Source of the DNA: Periplaneta americana
Taxonomy: Eukaryota; Arthropoda; Insecta; Blattodea; Blattidae
Direction of reading: 5' to 3'
Length of the DNA: 64,000 nucleotides
Assembly: GCF_040183065.1 (NCBI RefSeq)
Contig: NC_091124.1
Span: forward strand, 96,862,501-96,926,500
The position numbers were made by a program, and so were the translations under genes. The notes below the pieces were generated by a model. That model was not told the origin of the DNA, did not search any database, and saw only the letters and a list, made by a program, of their open reading frames with translations. Of this stretch, positions 10,731 to 24,592 are shown piece after piece. Numbering within the stretch: the first letter of the stretch is position 1; every line of letters begins with the position of its first letter.

Positions 10731-13336
10731 TTACTGTTTTCTAGATGACTTCATCCACTTGGCATTCTTCTTAGCGCTGTTCCTCAGGAATTCTGCTCTC
10801 TGCCCCCGATTCAAGGACCTCAATCTCACAAATGTTCTTACACGTGCATATAGTTTGATAGCTTCGGAGCACACGTTTGAAAACTTAGTTTCTAGCAATG
10901 TTTTGAAACGTTGTATCACTTGTTCCTCTTTGTCAATGGAGTTCCCGTGCATAGTTTTAAATTCAACTTCAAACATTTGTATAGTTTTTTTCCACTCTTC
11001 GGAAGGTTCAGTTAATCCACCGTAAGACAAAATCCCCACCCAAGTGTTGTTTTCACCGCCTAAGTTTTTTGTTTTCTGGCCTAAAGATGAATCTTTTTCT
11101 TTAACTTTATGTGCTATGTAGCCAGCAATGTAGTTCAGAGCTTCACTTTCTGCCCAGCTTTTCAGATCTTCTTGATTTCCATCTTCTATTCCTTCCATAG
11201 GCCTTAATTCATCATCTTCATCGGAGAGTACAGAATTCAATGTTGCATTATTTTCAGTGGCAATGATATTCACCTCATCAATCCCGAAGGCAGATTGCAA
11301 CATATCTGCTGTTAAATATGGTTTTAGTTGACAATCCTTATCTTCAGTAACGTTAGTTTTATTAGATGGAAGGAGAAGTTTGTTAGAAAGTAGGAGGCGT
11401 CTCAGTCTGAAAATGAAGTCTGTTGGAGTTGGATGGTCGTAAAAATGCCCGAGACCTCTAATTTGGCTGAAGAGACTTTCCAGTACATCCTGAGTTAGGC
11501 GGCAAGTCATTACGTAAGTCAATCCCTTACGTTTAATTTCTTCATGTAGAACCAACAAGGAATTAATTGACACCAATATCCCCTTTTGGAAAGGCAGTAA
11601 GTGTTTTTTTACCCAAAACTCTCATATGAAATATTGCATCTTTCACGTCACTGAGCACTTGCAACTGCTCTGACATGCAAGAATTTAAACCAAAGGCGGT
11701 CTTCATTGGATGAGATGATGAAAAATGGGGACTGTTGCTGTTCATTATATCACAGAGTGAATCTATTAGTTGAAAAAATTCTGATGCCTTTTCATTTCCA
11801 GTTAAAGAGGATATTGCTTTAGCAACTGTTCTTGAAAAAAGAGTTTTAGCCGGGCCAACCTTTTGTCTCTCATTTCCTTTAAGGAAGAGAAACTCAGGCT
11901 TAAGTTTATAACATAATTTCACTTCCTTTCCATCTTTATTTAGAACTTCGATCAGTAAGTCTTTATTTATAACTGTCCCATCTTTAAGTTCTAATCCAGT
12001 GTCAAGTAAATGGTTTCTCAGCAGCTTTAGATAATGTGGCATGTCGGCAAAAAACCCATACTTTTCGACATGGATCTGTGGGATGTATGAAACTCGAGGT
12101 TTCAGGTGATATTGCCAATTCTTTCCACAGCAAATTGCACCCACCCAAATCTGAAACAATTGCTGATAGAAGTATCCCAGTTCTCTCTATATGTACAATT
12201 ATGTCAAAGAGCAATGCCTTATTCATGGTTGTGTCAAAATTGTAGTACACAGGTTGTTTCCAAGGTGCAGTCAATCCTCTAGCAAGCACTACTTGAACCT
12301 TAGAATGAGGTCCAAACACCTTATCCATGCCAGGATGGTAATTTAGGCGGCTGTCGATGCTCATCTCATCAAAACTAAGGACACATGGTTTCTCTAAAGA
12401 TGAAAGATTTTCAGAATTGTCGGACATGAGCTGCAAAACATTATGTAAAATTCCAGGGCGACATTGGAACCCAGAGCACCATCTCTTTAAAGTCGCTGGA
12501 GAAGGAAGTGGAATACCTATTCTTTCTCTCCAAAAATCGAAAGATTTTCTGGAAATTGCCCGTATTACAATTGCTCTACTTATATCCTCTGAAGACCAAA
12601 TCATTTTTTTCTTCTGAGAAATTACAGCCTGAATTTGATTTTCTGTAAAAATATTTTCCATATTTCGAAGAAAAGTACAACACTTCTTACTGATAATTCT
12701 AGATTTGTGGTCTGTCTTTGTTCTATAAGGAACAGTTACTTTTTTTCGCATTAATCTCCTAACCTTGTTTTTCAGTATTTTATTGTTTGACTGCAAAGTG
12801 TTAATACTGTATTCTAAAACATTTACTTTTCTTTTCAGTAAATCAATTTGTTTTCCGCGTTCATCACACTTCAGACAATGTACTTCAGACGCTACAAACG
12901 TTTCTTCAAGTCCCTGTGTAATATTTACATATTCAGAGCTGACGGTACTAGGCTCTAATCTTGGCTTCTTTGGACTCAATGTCTGAAGGTGATTAAGAGC
13001 AGCTTTCCGAGTATTTCTCTTCTGATATCTATCGTCTTGGTTTGAGTCACTTGTAGCTTTGGAACTTGGAATATTTAGAGATGGGACCGCATTTTTCTTC
13101 AATATTTTCCTTTCTTTTACCCCCAAAAGCCTGTTCTTCTTATCATCTTCATAATCAGTCACACTTTCGAAATGATCACTACAGATACGTGCACACTTAA
13201 TATTCACTTGGTCCTGCCTATGACACTTGCTTTCCCACTCTTTAGCTAAAAGCACGTCTTTCGGAAAACAGTGATAAATTACTTCGTGAGTGTGACGAGA
13301 GTCATTCGAGCAGTTCGCTACAGCACAATTCACCAT
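10731..13336 (-). pseudogene. THAP-domain P-element transposase, two frameshifts
   Basis: Three overlapping open frames together form one transposase of roughly 870 residues. The first (13336 to 12002, 444 codons) starts with a THAP zinc finger: C4, C9, C52, H55 in C-x4-C...C-x2-H form, followed by a conserved AVPSL. A likely coiled coil lies at about residues 160-200. The RNase H-like core shows SFDEMS (D323) and IVSDLGGCN (D396), matching the first two catalytic aspartates of P transposases. The frame breaks near 12110-12150; the second frame (12159 to 11563) carries YGFFADMPHYLKLLRNHLLDTG. It breaks again near 11575-11590, where FPKG joins ILVSINSLLVLHEE; the third frame holds TQDVLESLFSQIRG with the expected catalytic glutamate and a GYIAHKV block. 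Relatives include Drosophila P and vertebrate THAP9. No introns are evident. Apart from the two shifts it is well preserved, so inactivation looks recent, or the shifts could be assembly errors. Confidence 0.88.
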
Positions 13337-13629
13337 TTTTAAACTTCAAATACTATCATTAATAATGTAATACTGTACCTTTATAATTATTCAACACTTA
13401 AAGAACTGTTATATACGCTCATTACACAACCAAATAGGCCTACATTACGAAACGGTGCACGTGAACTTGAATTACATTTCTCTACACTGGTAACAGCAAC
13501 ACTCACCGAGACCAACTGTACCGCAGTGACGTCAGAAAGTGGTGGGGTGGCTAGAGGGAGAGACTCAAGGCGGCAAGCTGAACAACAAAGCATTGAGCCA
13601 GCCCTTCCTTCTATAGCCCTGAGTTACCA

Positions 13630-14699
13630 CTGCCACCGGGTATATATACCCATTGCAGTGTGAATAAATACATACACATACATACAATACATTTTACTTA
13701 GTATTGTATTTATAATAAAGCAAAGTTTAACTCATTATAGCAAAGAAGAAATAAAATAACGTGCCATGTCAAGCTTGATTATTCTAAATACAACAAGCAT
13801 ACAAACATTAGGCCTAAAACTTGATGCCATATACAGTTTGGCTATGTAAAGCTATAATCCAAAACTAATTAATAAAATGCAACCCAGAAATGATTAATTG
13901 AAATAAAAACTTTCCTGTAATATTTGGCTTTCTAAACTTTGGCTGTTTTATTTGGGACCTCAAATTTTTCATGTAAATTATCATCCGATTTTTCACATAA
14001 TAAGATAGATGTCTCTAAGTTCTCCAGGTCTCCCAATTTTGTCGCTCGTCATGTCCTTTAAGATACGATGTTTGGCCAGTTGTTGGCAGTAGTAACTTGA
14101 TATATATGATGGTTTAGAACTTCATTGAATACGCAAGGTGCATTACCAGTATCTCTTGCTATGAGGTAGTCGCCATATTGTGTTAACAGTGGTTACCGGT
14201 ATAAGATTTGCTCCGAAGTATCCGTTTCAACCAACGGAATAAGTAAACCATTCACAGAGTATAATATACTATTTTAAAGCCTATTTTGTGTACTTTCTGA
14301 CTGTATTTTTAGAAATACATTTACTGTAATGATGTTCTACTTTATGACTTTTAAATCAATTTAAATCCTGTCCAAATTCAACCTCGCAAATTTCAAGCGC
14401 AGTTATTAACAATAGATCCATTAAATTAGAAAAATCATATTAATGAAATTACCCTCCCCCCAAACTAAATTCAGCATGTTTTGCTATTAGATCTATGCAA
14501 AAGATAGTAAATATCAATACCTTAAAAATAATATAGGCCTACTTTAGATACTTCCACTCGGTAATAGTTTTGGAATAATATTCTGGAGAAATTCCACACA
14601 CAATAACAGTATATTCCTACTACAAAAAAAGAGTAATTAGAATAATAGTAGCTACCAAATGTAGAGAATCGTGTAAGACTATTTTGAAAACCTACAAAT
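13630..14699. other. AT-rich flank without features
   Basis: Beyond the P-element duplication I see only AT-rich sequence. An ATACATACA run at 13669-13686 is too short to be called a microsatellite. No gene or element end recognised. Confidence 0.5.
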
Positions 14700-15050
14700 A
14701 ATATCCATGGCTTGTCAGTATATTTTTTCATTAATAGTCTTCCTCGTATATAATCGTGAAAACTTTGTAACTAATTCAACATTTCATAGCATAAATACGC
14801 GTCAAAAATTACTTTCATACTCCACCGGCAAGTCTATCGTGCTATCAAATCGGAGTGCGTTATATGCCAGTAAAATTTTTAATAACCTCCCTATGAATAT
14901 AAAAGCTAAACTGAAAAATAATATTATTTAAGGCCAAATTAAAGAAGTACCTAATATTTCACGCCTTCTATTCTGTAGATGAATTCATGACATTCAACAA
15001 CGATTCATGAAATTGATACTAAAATTTTGTATTGTACAGTACTTGTAGAG

Positions 15051-16053
15051 CAGGCCTGTCCAATTTCAGAGGGACCGGGGGGGGGCGAATATATGTAGAC
15101 AATTCACGCTGAAGGCCACAGACTAAAACGTTTCACTGAGATAAATTTAACAGTAAAGTACAGCAAACCAAATTGTTGAAATAGGAAATATTACCAGTAG
15201 GCCGAAATGTAGAAATCAATGTGAGCACTGAGAAATGTACGACTCCTTCAGTAAAGTAGGAATGTCCAGTTCTATGCAAGTAACTGCCAATCTTAGTAGG
15301 TGTATCAAAGAATCATGACTGAGACAGCTCCTGTACTTATTTTTGATAAATTTAATGTTGGAGAAAGTGCTTCCAAACATTGAGGGAAGCTGCAAACCAA
15401 AATCTCTAAGCTGGGGAAATCTGCTCTCCGGAAGTGGCTTGAAAAAGTTGCCCCCTCTGGTTTGAAATCCTGGTTTGAAGAAAAGGATCGCAGAGTTACA
15501 GTTGATACTTTGATTGCTGATTATCAATATGCACATTCAAAGCATCATTGAAGAGGAGCAGTTTACCCTTAATATTTTCAAAGTCAGAAAATCTTTGCTC
15601 GAATTCTTGAATAGGCCTAATAACTTCAATATTTTTCAAAAAGCTCAGAAAAATTTCCACATTGCAACTTGGCATTATTATTTTTGATGAAGTAATCCTA
15701 CTGACATGTATCTTTATAAATACTATTTTCATCTTGTATTTTCCTCTTCTTGCTAATGATGGTCATGTCTGCTCTGTCTATCTAACACTGTTTAACAATA
15801 AGCACGAACAGATGAAAATGCGTACATAACTTCGCGCTTGCAAATGAGAAAACAGGCTTGCAAATAGCAAAAATAAATATATCCCCCTGACACTGGTGCT
15901 CTAAACACGGCCGACTCGATTCTACGCTCGTGATCATAACCTTTAACAAAGATTTCACTATAGTCGCTAGTATGCAACGCCTGAGTTATTGCGCGAAATT
16001 TAAAACCGGAATTGGTTGTCATATTAGAAGTATCCGCGCGTTGGACAGGCCTG
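15051..16053 (-). mobile_element. Defective hAT element (ZBED/GTF2IRD2-like lineage)
   Basis: Both ends read CAGGCCTGTCCAA inward, a 13-bp perfect TIR. The 8-bp flanks TTGTAGAG and TAGTAGGC agree at 5 of 8 positions, consistent with an old hAT duplication. The interior is a minus-strand transposase remnant covering the C-terminal dimerisation region. At 1003 bp the element is far shorter than autonomous hATs. The LINE 3' UTR continues on both sides. Confidence 0.7.
15216..15732 (-). pseudogene. hAT transposase C-terminal remnant
   Basis: The first frame (15732 to 15496) gives FLSFLKNIEVIRPIQEFEQR and FSDFENIKGKLLLFNDALNV; a shift leads to 15536-15216 with ESRFPQLRDFGLQLPSMFGS and TFSNIKFIKNKYRSCLSHDS then LIHLLRLA. 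This is the dimerisation region of hAT transposases of the GTF2IRD2/ZBED type (FP-LR--A--L-SMFGSTY--E--FS--K--KS--RS-L-DEHL), recognised from memory. The conserved glutamate and cysteine before FS are missing. The N-terminal catalytic half is absent. Confidence 0.7.
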
Positions 16054-16215
16054 TAGTAGGCTATATTGTAAACTTCTTCTGTATATATTTCAACTGGACT
16101 GTGACTATAAATTAAGACTTTATAGTAGTATTAAGTTTTTGACTTGTTGCATATTCTAGCTGTGAAGCAATGCACGAATACCATTGAATGTTAATAAATA
16201 CAATACAAAACAATA

Positions 16216-17576
16216 CAATGACATCGTTATTAAATGTTGGAAATGTTCTTCAGTTCGCCACTGCAACTTCTTCCATGGTCAATTTAGGATTATTCGTTGC
16301 TGCATCTCTGAGATCGATTCAAACAGTTGGCAGTTTAAATAGCTGATTACATTTTAATTTTAGTATTTAAATGAGTGGTAGTTTAGATATTGTATAGGTA
16401 AAAGAATACTAAAATTATTAATCATGTGATAATTTATTAATGATAAAACTTTGGTTAATTCTTACATCTGTACTCTGATGATATTAAAATATTATTTGAA
16501 TTTACAGTAGACACACAAGTGACGAACTTAGGAAATACATGCGTCCTAACTTCGCCATTTGCACCTTCCTGTCTCTTTTGTTTTTTTAATAATTGGTACC
16601 TTATTCTTTTCGAAATTTTTATTTAAAATGCTCTTTAGTATCACTATTCCAACTCAATTTTTTTATACTTTCGAAATATGACTTCATTTTTTATTTAAAA
16701 ATAAATTTTCTTAAGGTGGCGAACTCAGGTAGACTTCCCTTACTATGTTTTCAGCTAAGAAAAGGGTATCTATATTTAAATATTTGCACTGTTGAAGTTC
16801 TCATAGTTTGTGTTTTTCAGTATTTTATCAGGGAATGTATGTATATACAGAGTGGCGCAATTAAAACTACATCCTTAAAAACTACATCTATTATATCGAC
16901 GAGATGTCTTCGCACTAAAAAGTTCATGAACGTAAACTGTAAAAATGAATAATAACTAAAAAGAAATGGAATTTTCAACACAAAGTTTTATTTCATTAAT
17001 GAAACAACAGCCATAGGTGTAGCAGAAATTGAACTAATTACTCGTGTTATCCTCAAACCTCAAGCACTGAAGCCATTCTAATAGGCACTACATCCACAAA
17101 TTTCACGCCTTTTAGCGATGAAGGGAGACGACTTTGGACAAGAATTTGTGGTTAAAATTACTCGCCTTGATGCCACTTAATACCTCACGGAAATGTTCTG
17201 TCAAGTTTTTCTGCATTCTGCAAAGTAGGCCTACATGAATTTCGGTACCTAAATAATAAACGTATTTTGCCTACTACATGTCTTATTACGGATAAAATCT
17301 ATGTTGTACTCGTATGTGATAGTACCGTGATGGTGTAAAGTCTGTGACAGTATGCTAGCACGAAACAGTCTTCATCCCATGGCATTGTGTTAGTGTGACA
17401 AGTTCAACAGCACAGCTGCAGCAACTGCTGTAATCACAGAGCGAAATAGTAAATCTGCAGTTTCTCATACAGCGATGTCCTAACACTGCTAATGTGGCGG
17501 CAAATTGTGCTGCAGATGTTGTAGACATCTTACTTAAGCTCTGCACACACATGTTCACATTCGAATTCCTATAATA
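16216..17576. other. AT-rich stretch with one orphan element terminus
   Basis: At 16850-16890 the sequence ATACAGAGTGGCGCAATTAA resembles the start of the foldback elements in this window, but I found no matching inverted end. No transposase similarity could be established in 16.9-17.5 kb. The rest is AT-rich and featureless. Confidence 0.45.
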
Positions 17577-18576
17577 TACATACAGAGTGAAAGTGAATTA
17601 GCCTTGCAGATTTGCAGAGCGAATAGCTCATGTTGTATGTAACAAAAACCTTTAATATCATATTGGTGGAAAGTTAGTAGCTTTTTTTTTTTTTCAGAAA
17701 AAATTTCATTCTCAAATATTTAACAACCTCTTATTCGGTAACTATTGCTAGTAGGATCGTGATTTTTGTTCATATCGATAGAATAAGGGTCTTTCCATGC
17801 CAAAAAGTATGTTTTTGAACCATGATGTCAAAAAAGTTACAAATATTTAGTAGGTTATTTTGTATGTTCTAAATACGAATTTCAAGGAATACTGCATTTA
17901 TATCTTCCATAGTTTAGCAGCAATCAGAATTTAAAATATTGGTTTAAAAAGGAACATGGTTTCATTCATTGAAGTTTTCTTACGATATAAAGGAAGATGG
18001 AAAAGTGATTTTAATGCAATTCGAAAAAGGAGAGCCTTGTTTATAAATGCTCTTAAAATGAAAATATATATATATAAAATTTTTTAAATGGTTACCTACC
18101 ATAAAATAATTAAAAAATACAAAGTGCAATTCATTTTTACAGACGAAAAAACATGTGTTTAATTCTTTAGGGTGTATTGATTCCACTGTGAAAATTTCAG
18201 AATGATGACTTAATTATCATGTCAGTTTTTTAATAAAAATAACTCACTGGAACAAAGGAGCTCAGTAGGTAGGCTCTCCCGTCGTACAGAATGTTGCGCG
18301 ATCAAGGTGAGGGAGACGGACGTTTGAGATTACTCATGGTCAGGGAACGGATTTATATGGACTAAAAATATATGAAATATGTAAATATATATGTAGTTAT
18401 TTTTACCAAAATATGGAATTAAATATGGATTTTTACCAAAATATGGAATTAAATATGGACTTAAAATTATAAAAAAATGACTATGTACGTTAAATATTGG
18501 TACATTTTAATCAAACTAAACAAAAAATATAATGGACGTACCTTATCTTCCAATGTAGTTTCAACAAAACACAATT

Positions 18577-20170
<1,594 letters not shown>

Positions 20171-21313
20171 TTAATACAGTTTTGTAACTTACTTTCCCAT
20201 TGTTGATAGGACTGCTAATTTTCAAATAACTCTGATGTTAAAGGGATTACTGAACATGTGTTTAAATCTCTATTGTTGAAATGTATTTTTAAAAGTTAAT
20301 GGAATTTTGTTTTGTTTTATTGTTAAACCTAATATAATATGGACTGTTTTATATGAAATATGGAAAATATATGGAAATTAACGAAAATATGTACTAAACT
20401 CTAAAATATGGAAAAATATGGAAAATAAAAGTAGGATTTTTCAACCCTACACATTGTGAAACATAAAGATAATGCAAAATATAAATTATATTAGCTTTAT
20501 AAGTAAATATGTATTTACATATAAATCCTTTCCCTGCTCATGGTTATGAAGTCTCGCGAACGCTGCGACTGCCACACATAGCAAGCGAACAAAAATTAAT
20601 AATTTTTTAATTTAACTATTCAGTGGCTTTTTAGATAAAGTCATAAAACTTGGGAGATAGATTAGGAATAAGATTTTCTTTAATACGAATGGAGTTAGCA
20701 TTAATTTAATTTGTTGCATTCGAATATAAAACTTTTTTTTTCAATGAGGTGTTTTTATGAGCATGCCTTAATATTATTCGGATTAGTCTTTAAGGTATTA
20801 AAATATGGTTATTCAGGTATACAATGGCGTCTGTTTAGTTTCGATGACACTTCATATAGGGTGTCTAGAATATTTTAAATTATGGACAACATGTAACTGC
20901 CACCCAGTTTTCAGTCATCCGTATGACTAAAATGTTAATGATAGGGCGGTCATAGTTGGCAGTTTAATTTATTTTCATAATAACATTATTATATTAAAAG
21001 CCCAAAAAAATTCATGACATCGCTGGCATATTCTTAAAATTTTGTATGGAATGACCCATAACTAATAAAGAATAATTTATCCCTCTGCGTATTTCAATAT
21101 TGTGGATGGTTTTCGTGTAAATTAAATTTAAAAAATCTCTAAATTCAAGCCACTGCGAACTCAATTTTCTAATTAACCGTGCATTTAATCACAAAACTTA
21201 ATATCCGTTTTCTATTAATTTCAGTGTACTCTATCGTCCCTTTCAATCTGCAAGGTTATTTCACTTACACTCTGTACATACACAAATATTAGTGTGTCTT
21301 AAAGCAGCAAGTC

Positions 21314-21530
21314 GGCCTGATTTGGCTCAGATGGCATAGCGCTGGCCTCGTATGCCCGAGGTTGCGGGTTCGATCCCGGGGCATTTTAAGTGTACTTAAA
21401 TGCGACAGGCTCATGTCAGTAGATTTACTGGGATGTAAAACAACTCATGCGGGACAAAATTTCGGCACACCGGCGACGCTTATATAACCTCGGCAGTTGT
21501 GAGCGTCGTTAAATAAAACATAACATTTGA
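21314..21530 (+). mobile_element. tRNA-derived SINE, family 1
   Basis: The head GGCCTGATTTGGCTCAGATG continues into an A-box-like segment, and GGTTGCGGGTTCGATCCCGG supplies a strong B box, so this has an internal pol III promoter derived from a tRNA. The body (TTAAGTGTACTTAAATGCGA, CACACCGGCGACGCTTATAT) ends with GTTAAATAAAACATAA. Two more copies lie on the minus strand at 40620-40823 and 43601-43827; the last has an 11-bp target duplication. Confidence 0.85.
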
Positions 21531-22061
21531 TAATTTAGAGGCTCAATCCTTATCGTATAACTCGGTTTTCAGCGAAGACTCTAACTCCTTTATGTTGGAA
21601 GATTAGTAGAAATATACTGTATGTTTACTAATAGAACGCGTATATTTAGTATGCTTAATAATTGGATTAATCTACTTGCTCAAGTATGTATTGTATTTTT
21701 TTTGTGCAACTTTTGACTTGTTGAACATCTTAAAGCTACAGTGCTGACGTAACATCTATGAAAACTGTTTAAAAAATTAAAGATAAAACCTGCAGTGGTA
21801 AAATATTAATATTGTACTGTAAAACAACTTCTATTGGGTAGTTGTGACTCATTTTTCGCTGAGTATGTCGACAACTTGAGAGGAAAGTTATTTTCTGCCG
21901 AATAGGTTGTGTGAGTTATCATGAATTAAATTTCTCAAAATTTGGAGTAGCCGAGATAGCCTATATCTTGAAAGACGGATGGAAGCCAAGATCGTGTGTT
22001 CAAAACGCGTTCTTTGCATTTCTCCAGTTTTTAATGTGATATAATTAGGTATTATTATTAC

Positions 22062-22106
<45 letters not shown>

Positions 22107-22570
22107 ACTAATCACAGTGCTGACTCTCATCAAGGTGGTGATCCATGTGATCTTCTAATGGATGAGTCAACTGGAAAATGAAACCACGGAAAGTAAACAA
22201 AAGAACAAAATCTTGAATAATTACAGTCTGAATAAATTAATTGAATATTTGTGTTTTTTATTCTTCCCTCCTTTCCCATTATCCCTCTCGTTCCTTATTC
22301 TGTAATTCAATTTCCTTTTACTTTTTTTTTTCTCAATTTTTCATGTATTTTTTCATTCTCAGTTGAATTCTAAATATTTCCATTTTCCTCTTTCTTTCTT
22401 TCTTTCTTTCTATTATCATTTGTACATTCCTTTTTGTTATTTCATTTCTTATTATACGACATAAAAATATAAATTATTGCAATGTTGAAAGTTTATGTTT
22501 CGAGACCAACAAAACATACTCGTTTTGAGCATCCCTGATAATGAAAAGTCGAGTTTTCCAAATTCCATTG
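21531..22570. other. AT-rich stretch with an (ATT)n microsatellite
   Basis: An (ATT)n tract covers 22051-22100 with one interruption, and a short (TTTC)n run lies at 22392-22411. No coding or element similarity is seen otherwise. Confidence 0.55.
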
Positions 22571-22572
22571 TC

Positions 22573-22637
<65 letters not shown>
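22571..22637. repeat. (TG)n microsatellite
   Basis: Over 30 uninterrupted TG units. A plus-strand frame through it (Cys-Val repeats) is an artefact. Confidence 0.95.
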
Positions 22638-22639
<2 letters not shown>

Positions 22640-24329
22640 AGCCGTTTCTCCTATAGTTTTAAATAATCCTGTTTATATTTTCCACTATAATCAATTCATC
22701 CGACTTTATGAAAATGAAATGTCAGAAAAATATTCAGCAGTGGACAATATTGAAATGAAAAGTTAATTCAAAGTGTCGATTTTGTCAAAATTAGCTATAA
22801 CGAATTTTCCTATAAATTTGATATTTCATAACCATTATGTCATTAGGGAAATATTATGGATGGTACACCTTTAAAATGAGTGAGTGTGAAATAATAATAA
22901 TCTTTACAAATTATGTCAGCGAAAGGAAACTACTTTAGGGAAAAAAAAAGATATAAAAGTGATAAGCAGGCTATACGAATTACTATTAAAATGCAATAGG
23001 CTACACCCTTAATGGTTCATTTATACAGAATTATATATTTAAATTTAAATTGTCCAAAATAACAACAAAATCACTTTTTGAAAGAAATTTACACCGGACA
23101 TTAAAAGCAAGTGAAACGAAATTAAAGAATTATATTTCTGCGAAAAAATTACTCTTCTTAAATCTCAAATTTTGTTTGAGAACTAGTTCTTTGGTAAAAT
23201 TAATAAAAAAAAAGATGAACAGATTATAGTAATCAAACAGCTTAATTTGTGAAAAAAATATTTAGGGCCTATACACTGTAAGTCGTATATGTGAATATAA
23301 TTAGTTACTTTATTTCTTTCTTATGTTTTTAAAATAATACTTCAGACGAGTAAAACGAAACAAAATGTAATAATTTCATGGTTGAGTCCTTACCTTGCCG
23401 TTATTTTCCCAACTCTCAGAGTGTAGCTCATAGATGTCACTAGTGCCAAGAAGCGTAGACCACTTATTACGTCAAAGACTATCCAGATCGTACCACAGGC
23501 TGGGGATCTACATGGCACTCATATTGAATAATGATAATAAAGGAGAATTGTTGAGATGTCACAGGGCGAAGCACTGAGCGGGCTAGCCGAGGGACGAGTG
23601 GGATTGCTTGCTCGAAACCTGGGTACGCAGCGAACCTTAGTGTAGTCAGCCGATGTGAGTTTGGGAATGCGTCTATCTTGAGTGTTGGCGCAATAGATCT
23701 TGAAAGCTCACAAGCCTGACCCATAGTGCCTTTCTTCCGGTAACAGAAATACACACACAAATACATACGTAGCTACACAAAATGCAAGGTAGATATAATG
23801 TATGAAATAACCGTGCGACCATGTTGATTAAATGTATCATCGGGGTATTGTGTAAATGTTTTGTGTTGTCAGGCACAGTTTAATCTCATTAATGATATTA
23901 TAGCTTGCCATGCGGGTTAGAATAGTGTTTCGTTTCGCGGTGAAGCAATGAAAACAAACGGTTACCTGGTGTTTAACCTTAGCACCAAAATGATTTCCTC
24001 AACAACGTATCTTCTGTTTGTACACACGTACCAACTGCGGCTCAAGCACCATCAAATGATTGGCTACTCCGCTGCATCCAACTCAAGTATTAAGCAAACG
24101 CACAGAGTATTCTGCTAATGGTGCCAAATCCAAATTGCATTTACATGTAAATGTGTGTTTTTCTACTCACCACTGCAGTTTTCATCACTAATTCGGAGGA
24201 AATTAGGTGCTATTCATTATGGTGCGCATGTACATTCTCTGTGCTTTAGTGGCAGACCCTGGTCCTTAAAATGTTCTGTGAGTAATCTATGCAGTAAAGG
24301 GACAAATCGAAAAAAAAATCATAATCAAA
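22638..24329. other. No recognisable element
   Basis: Mostly AT-rich. A more GC-balanced patch at 23540-23750 (GAAGCACTGAGCGGGCTAGC and onward) looks like decayed repeat sequence but I could not place it. No exon structure supported. Confidence 0.45.
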
Positions 24330-24384
24330 TCATCATCATCTTCTTCTTCTTCTTCTTCATCATCTTCATCTTCTTCTTCATCTT
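24330..24384. repeat. (CTT/ATC)n compound microsatellite
   Basis: Alternating ATC, TTC and CTT units, imperfect. Confidence 0.85.
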
Positions 24385-24592
24385 TAGGACTTTTCTTGCT
24401 CTTCTTCATAACTTAGTCTCTTCCGACTCGAATGAAAAGCCATCCTTCCACGTCCATTTTCTTCTAATGCGTGATATAAAAAATAGTGAAGTAAAATAAT
24501 TATTTAGAGATTTTGATGGCTGTGTAAGTTTTCTGTATTAATAAGTTAATATTTTTTTTCTACCATACGACTGCCTTCCTATTAGTGTAGAG

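Larger units (their letters stand above)
9458..13621 (-). mobile_element. P-superfamily DNA transposon, complete but inactive
   Basis: The element is bounded by the perfect 8-bp direct repeat AGTTACCA (9450-9457 and 13622-13629), the duplication length of P elements. Both ends start CA and share GGAAGGGCTGGCTCA (9461-9475, and inverted at 13594-13608). The right end has about 10 extra bases (GGGCTATAGA) between the CA and the shared block. A THAP-type P transposase fills 10731-13336 on the minus strand. The 3' flank of the gene, 9.5-10.7 kb, has been enlarged by LINE fragments and an (ATT)n tract. Two frameshifts in the transposase make it inactive as read here. Confidence 0.88.
14700..16215 (+). 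mobile_element. LINE 3' end split by a hAT insertion
   Basis: 14740-14990 reads RQKLLSYSTGKSIVLSNRSA then LYASKIFNNLPMNIKAKLK and, after a shift, YLIFHAFYSVDEFM, resembling the C-terminus of insect LINE ORF2 proteins (KIFNNLP-IK followed by LISHAFYSVDEF). After a hAT element (15051-16053) the 3' UTR resumes with GACTTGTTGCATATTCTAGC and TGTGAAGCAATGCACGAATA and ends in AATACAATAC repeats. The LINE class was not determined. Confidence 0.65.

Noticed and set aside
16851-17576. Possible foldback element starting ATACAGAGTGGCG
   Set aside because: No inverted partner end or transposase block could be found, so it is only noted as an orphan terminus.
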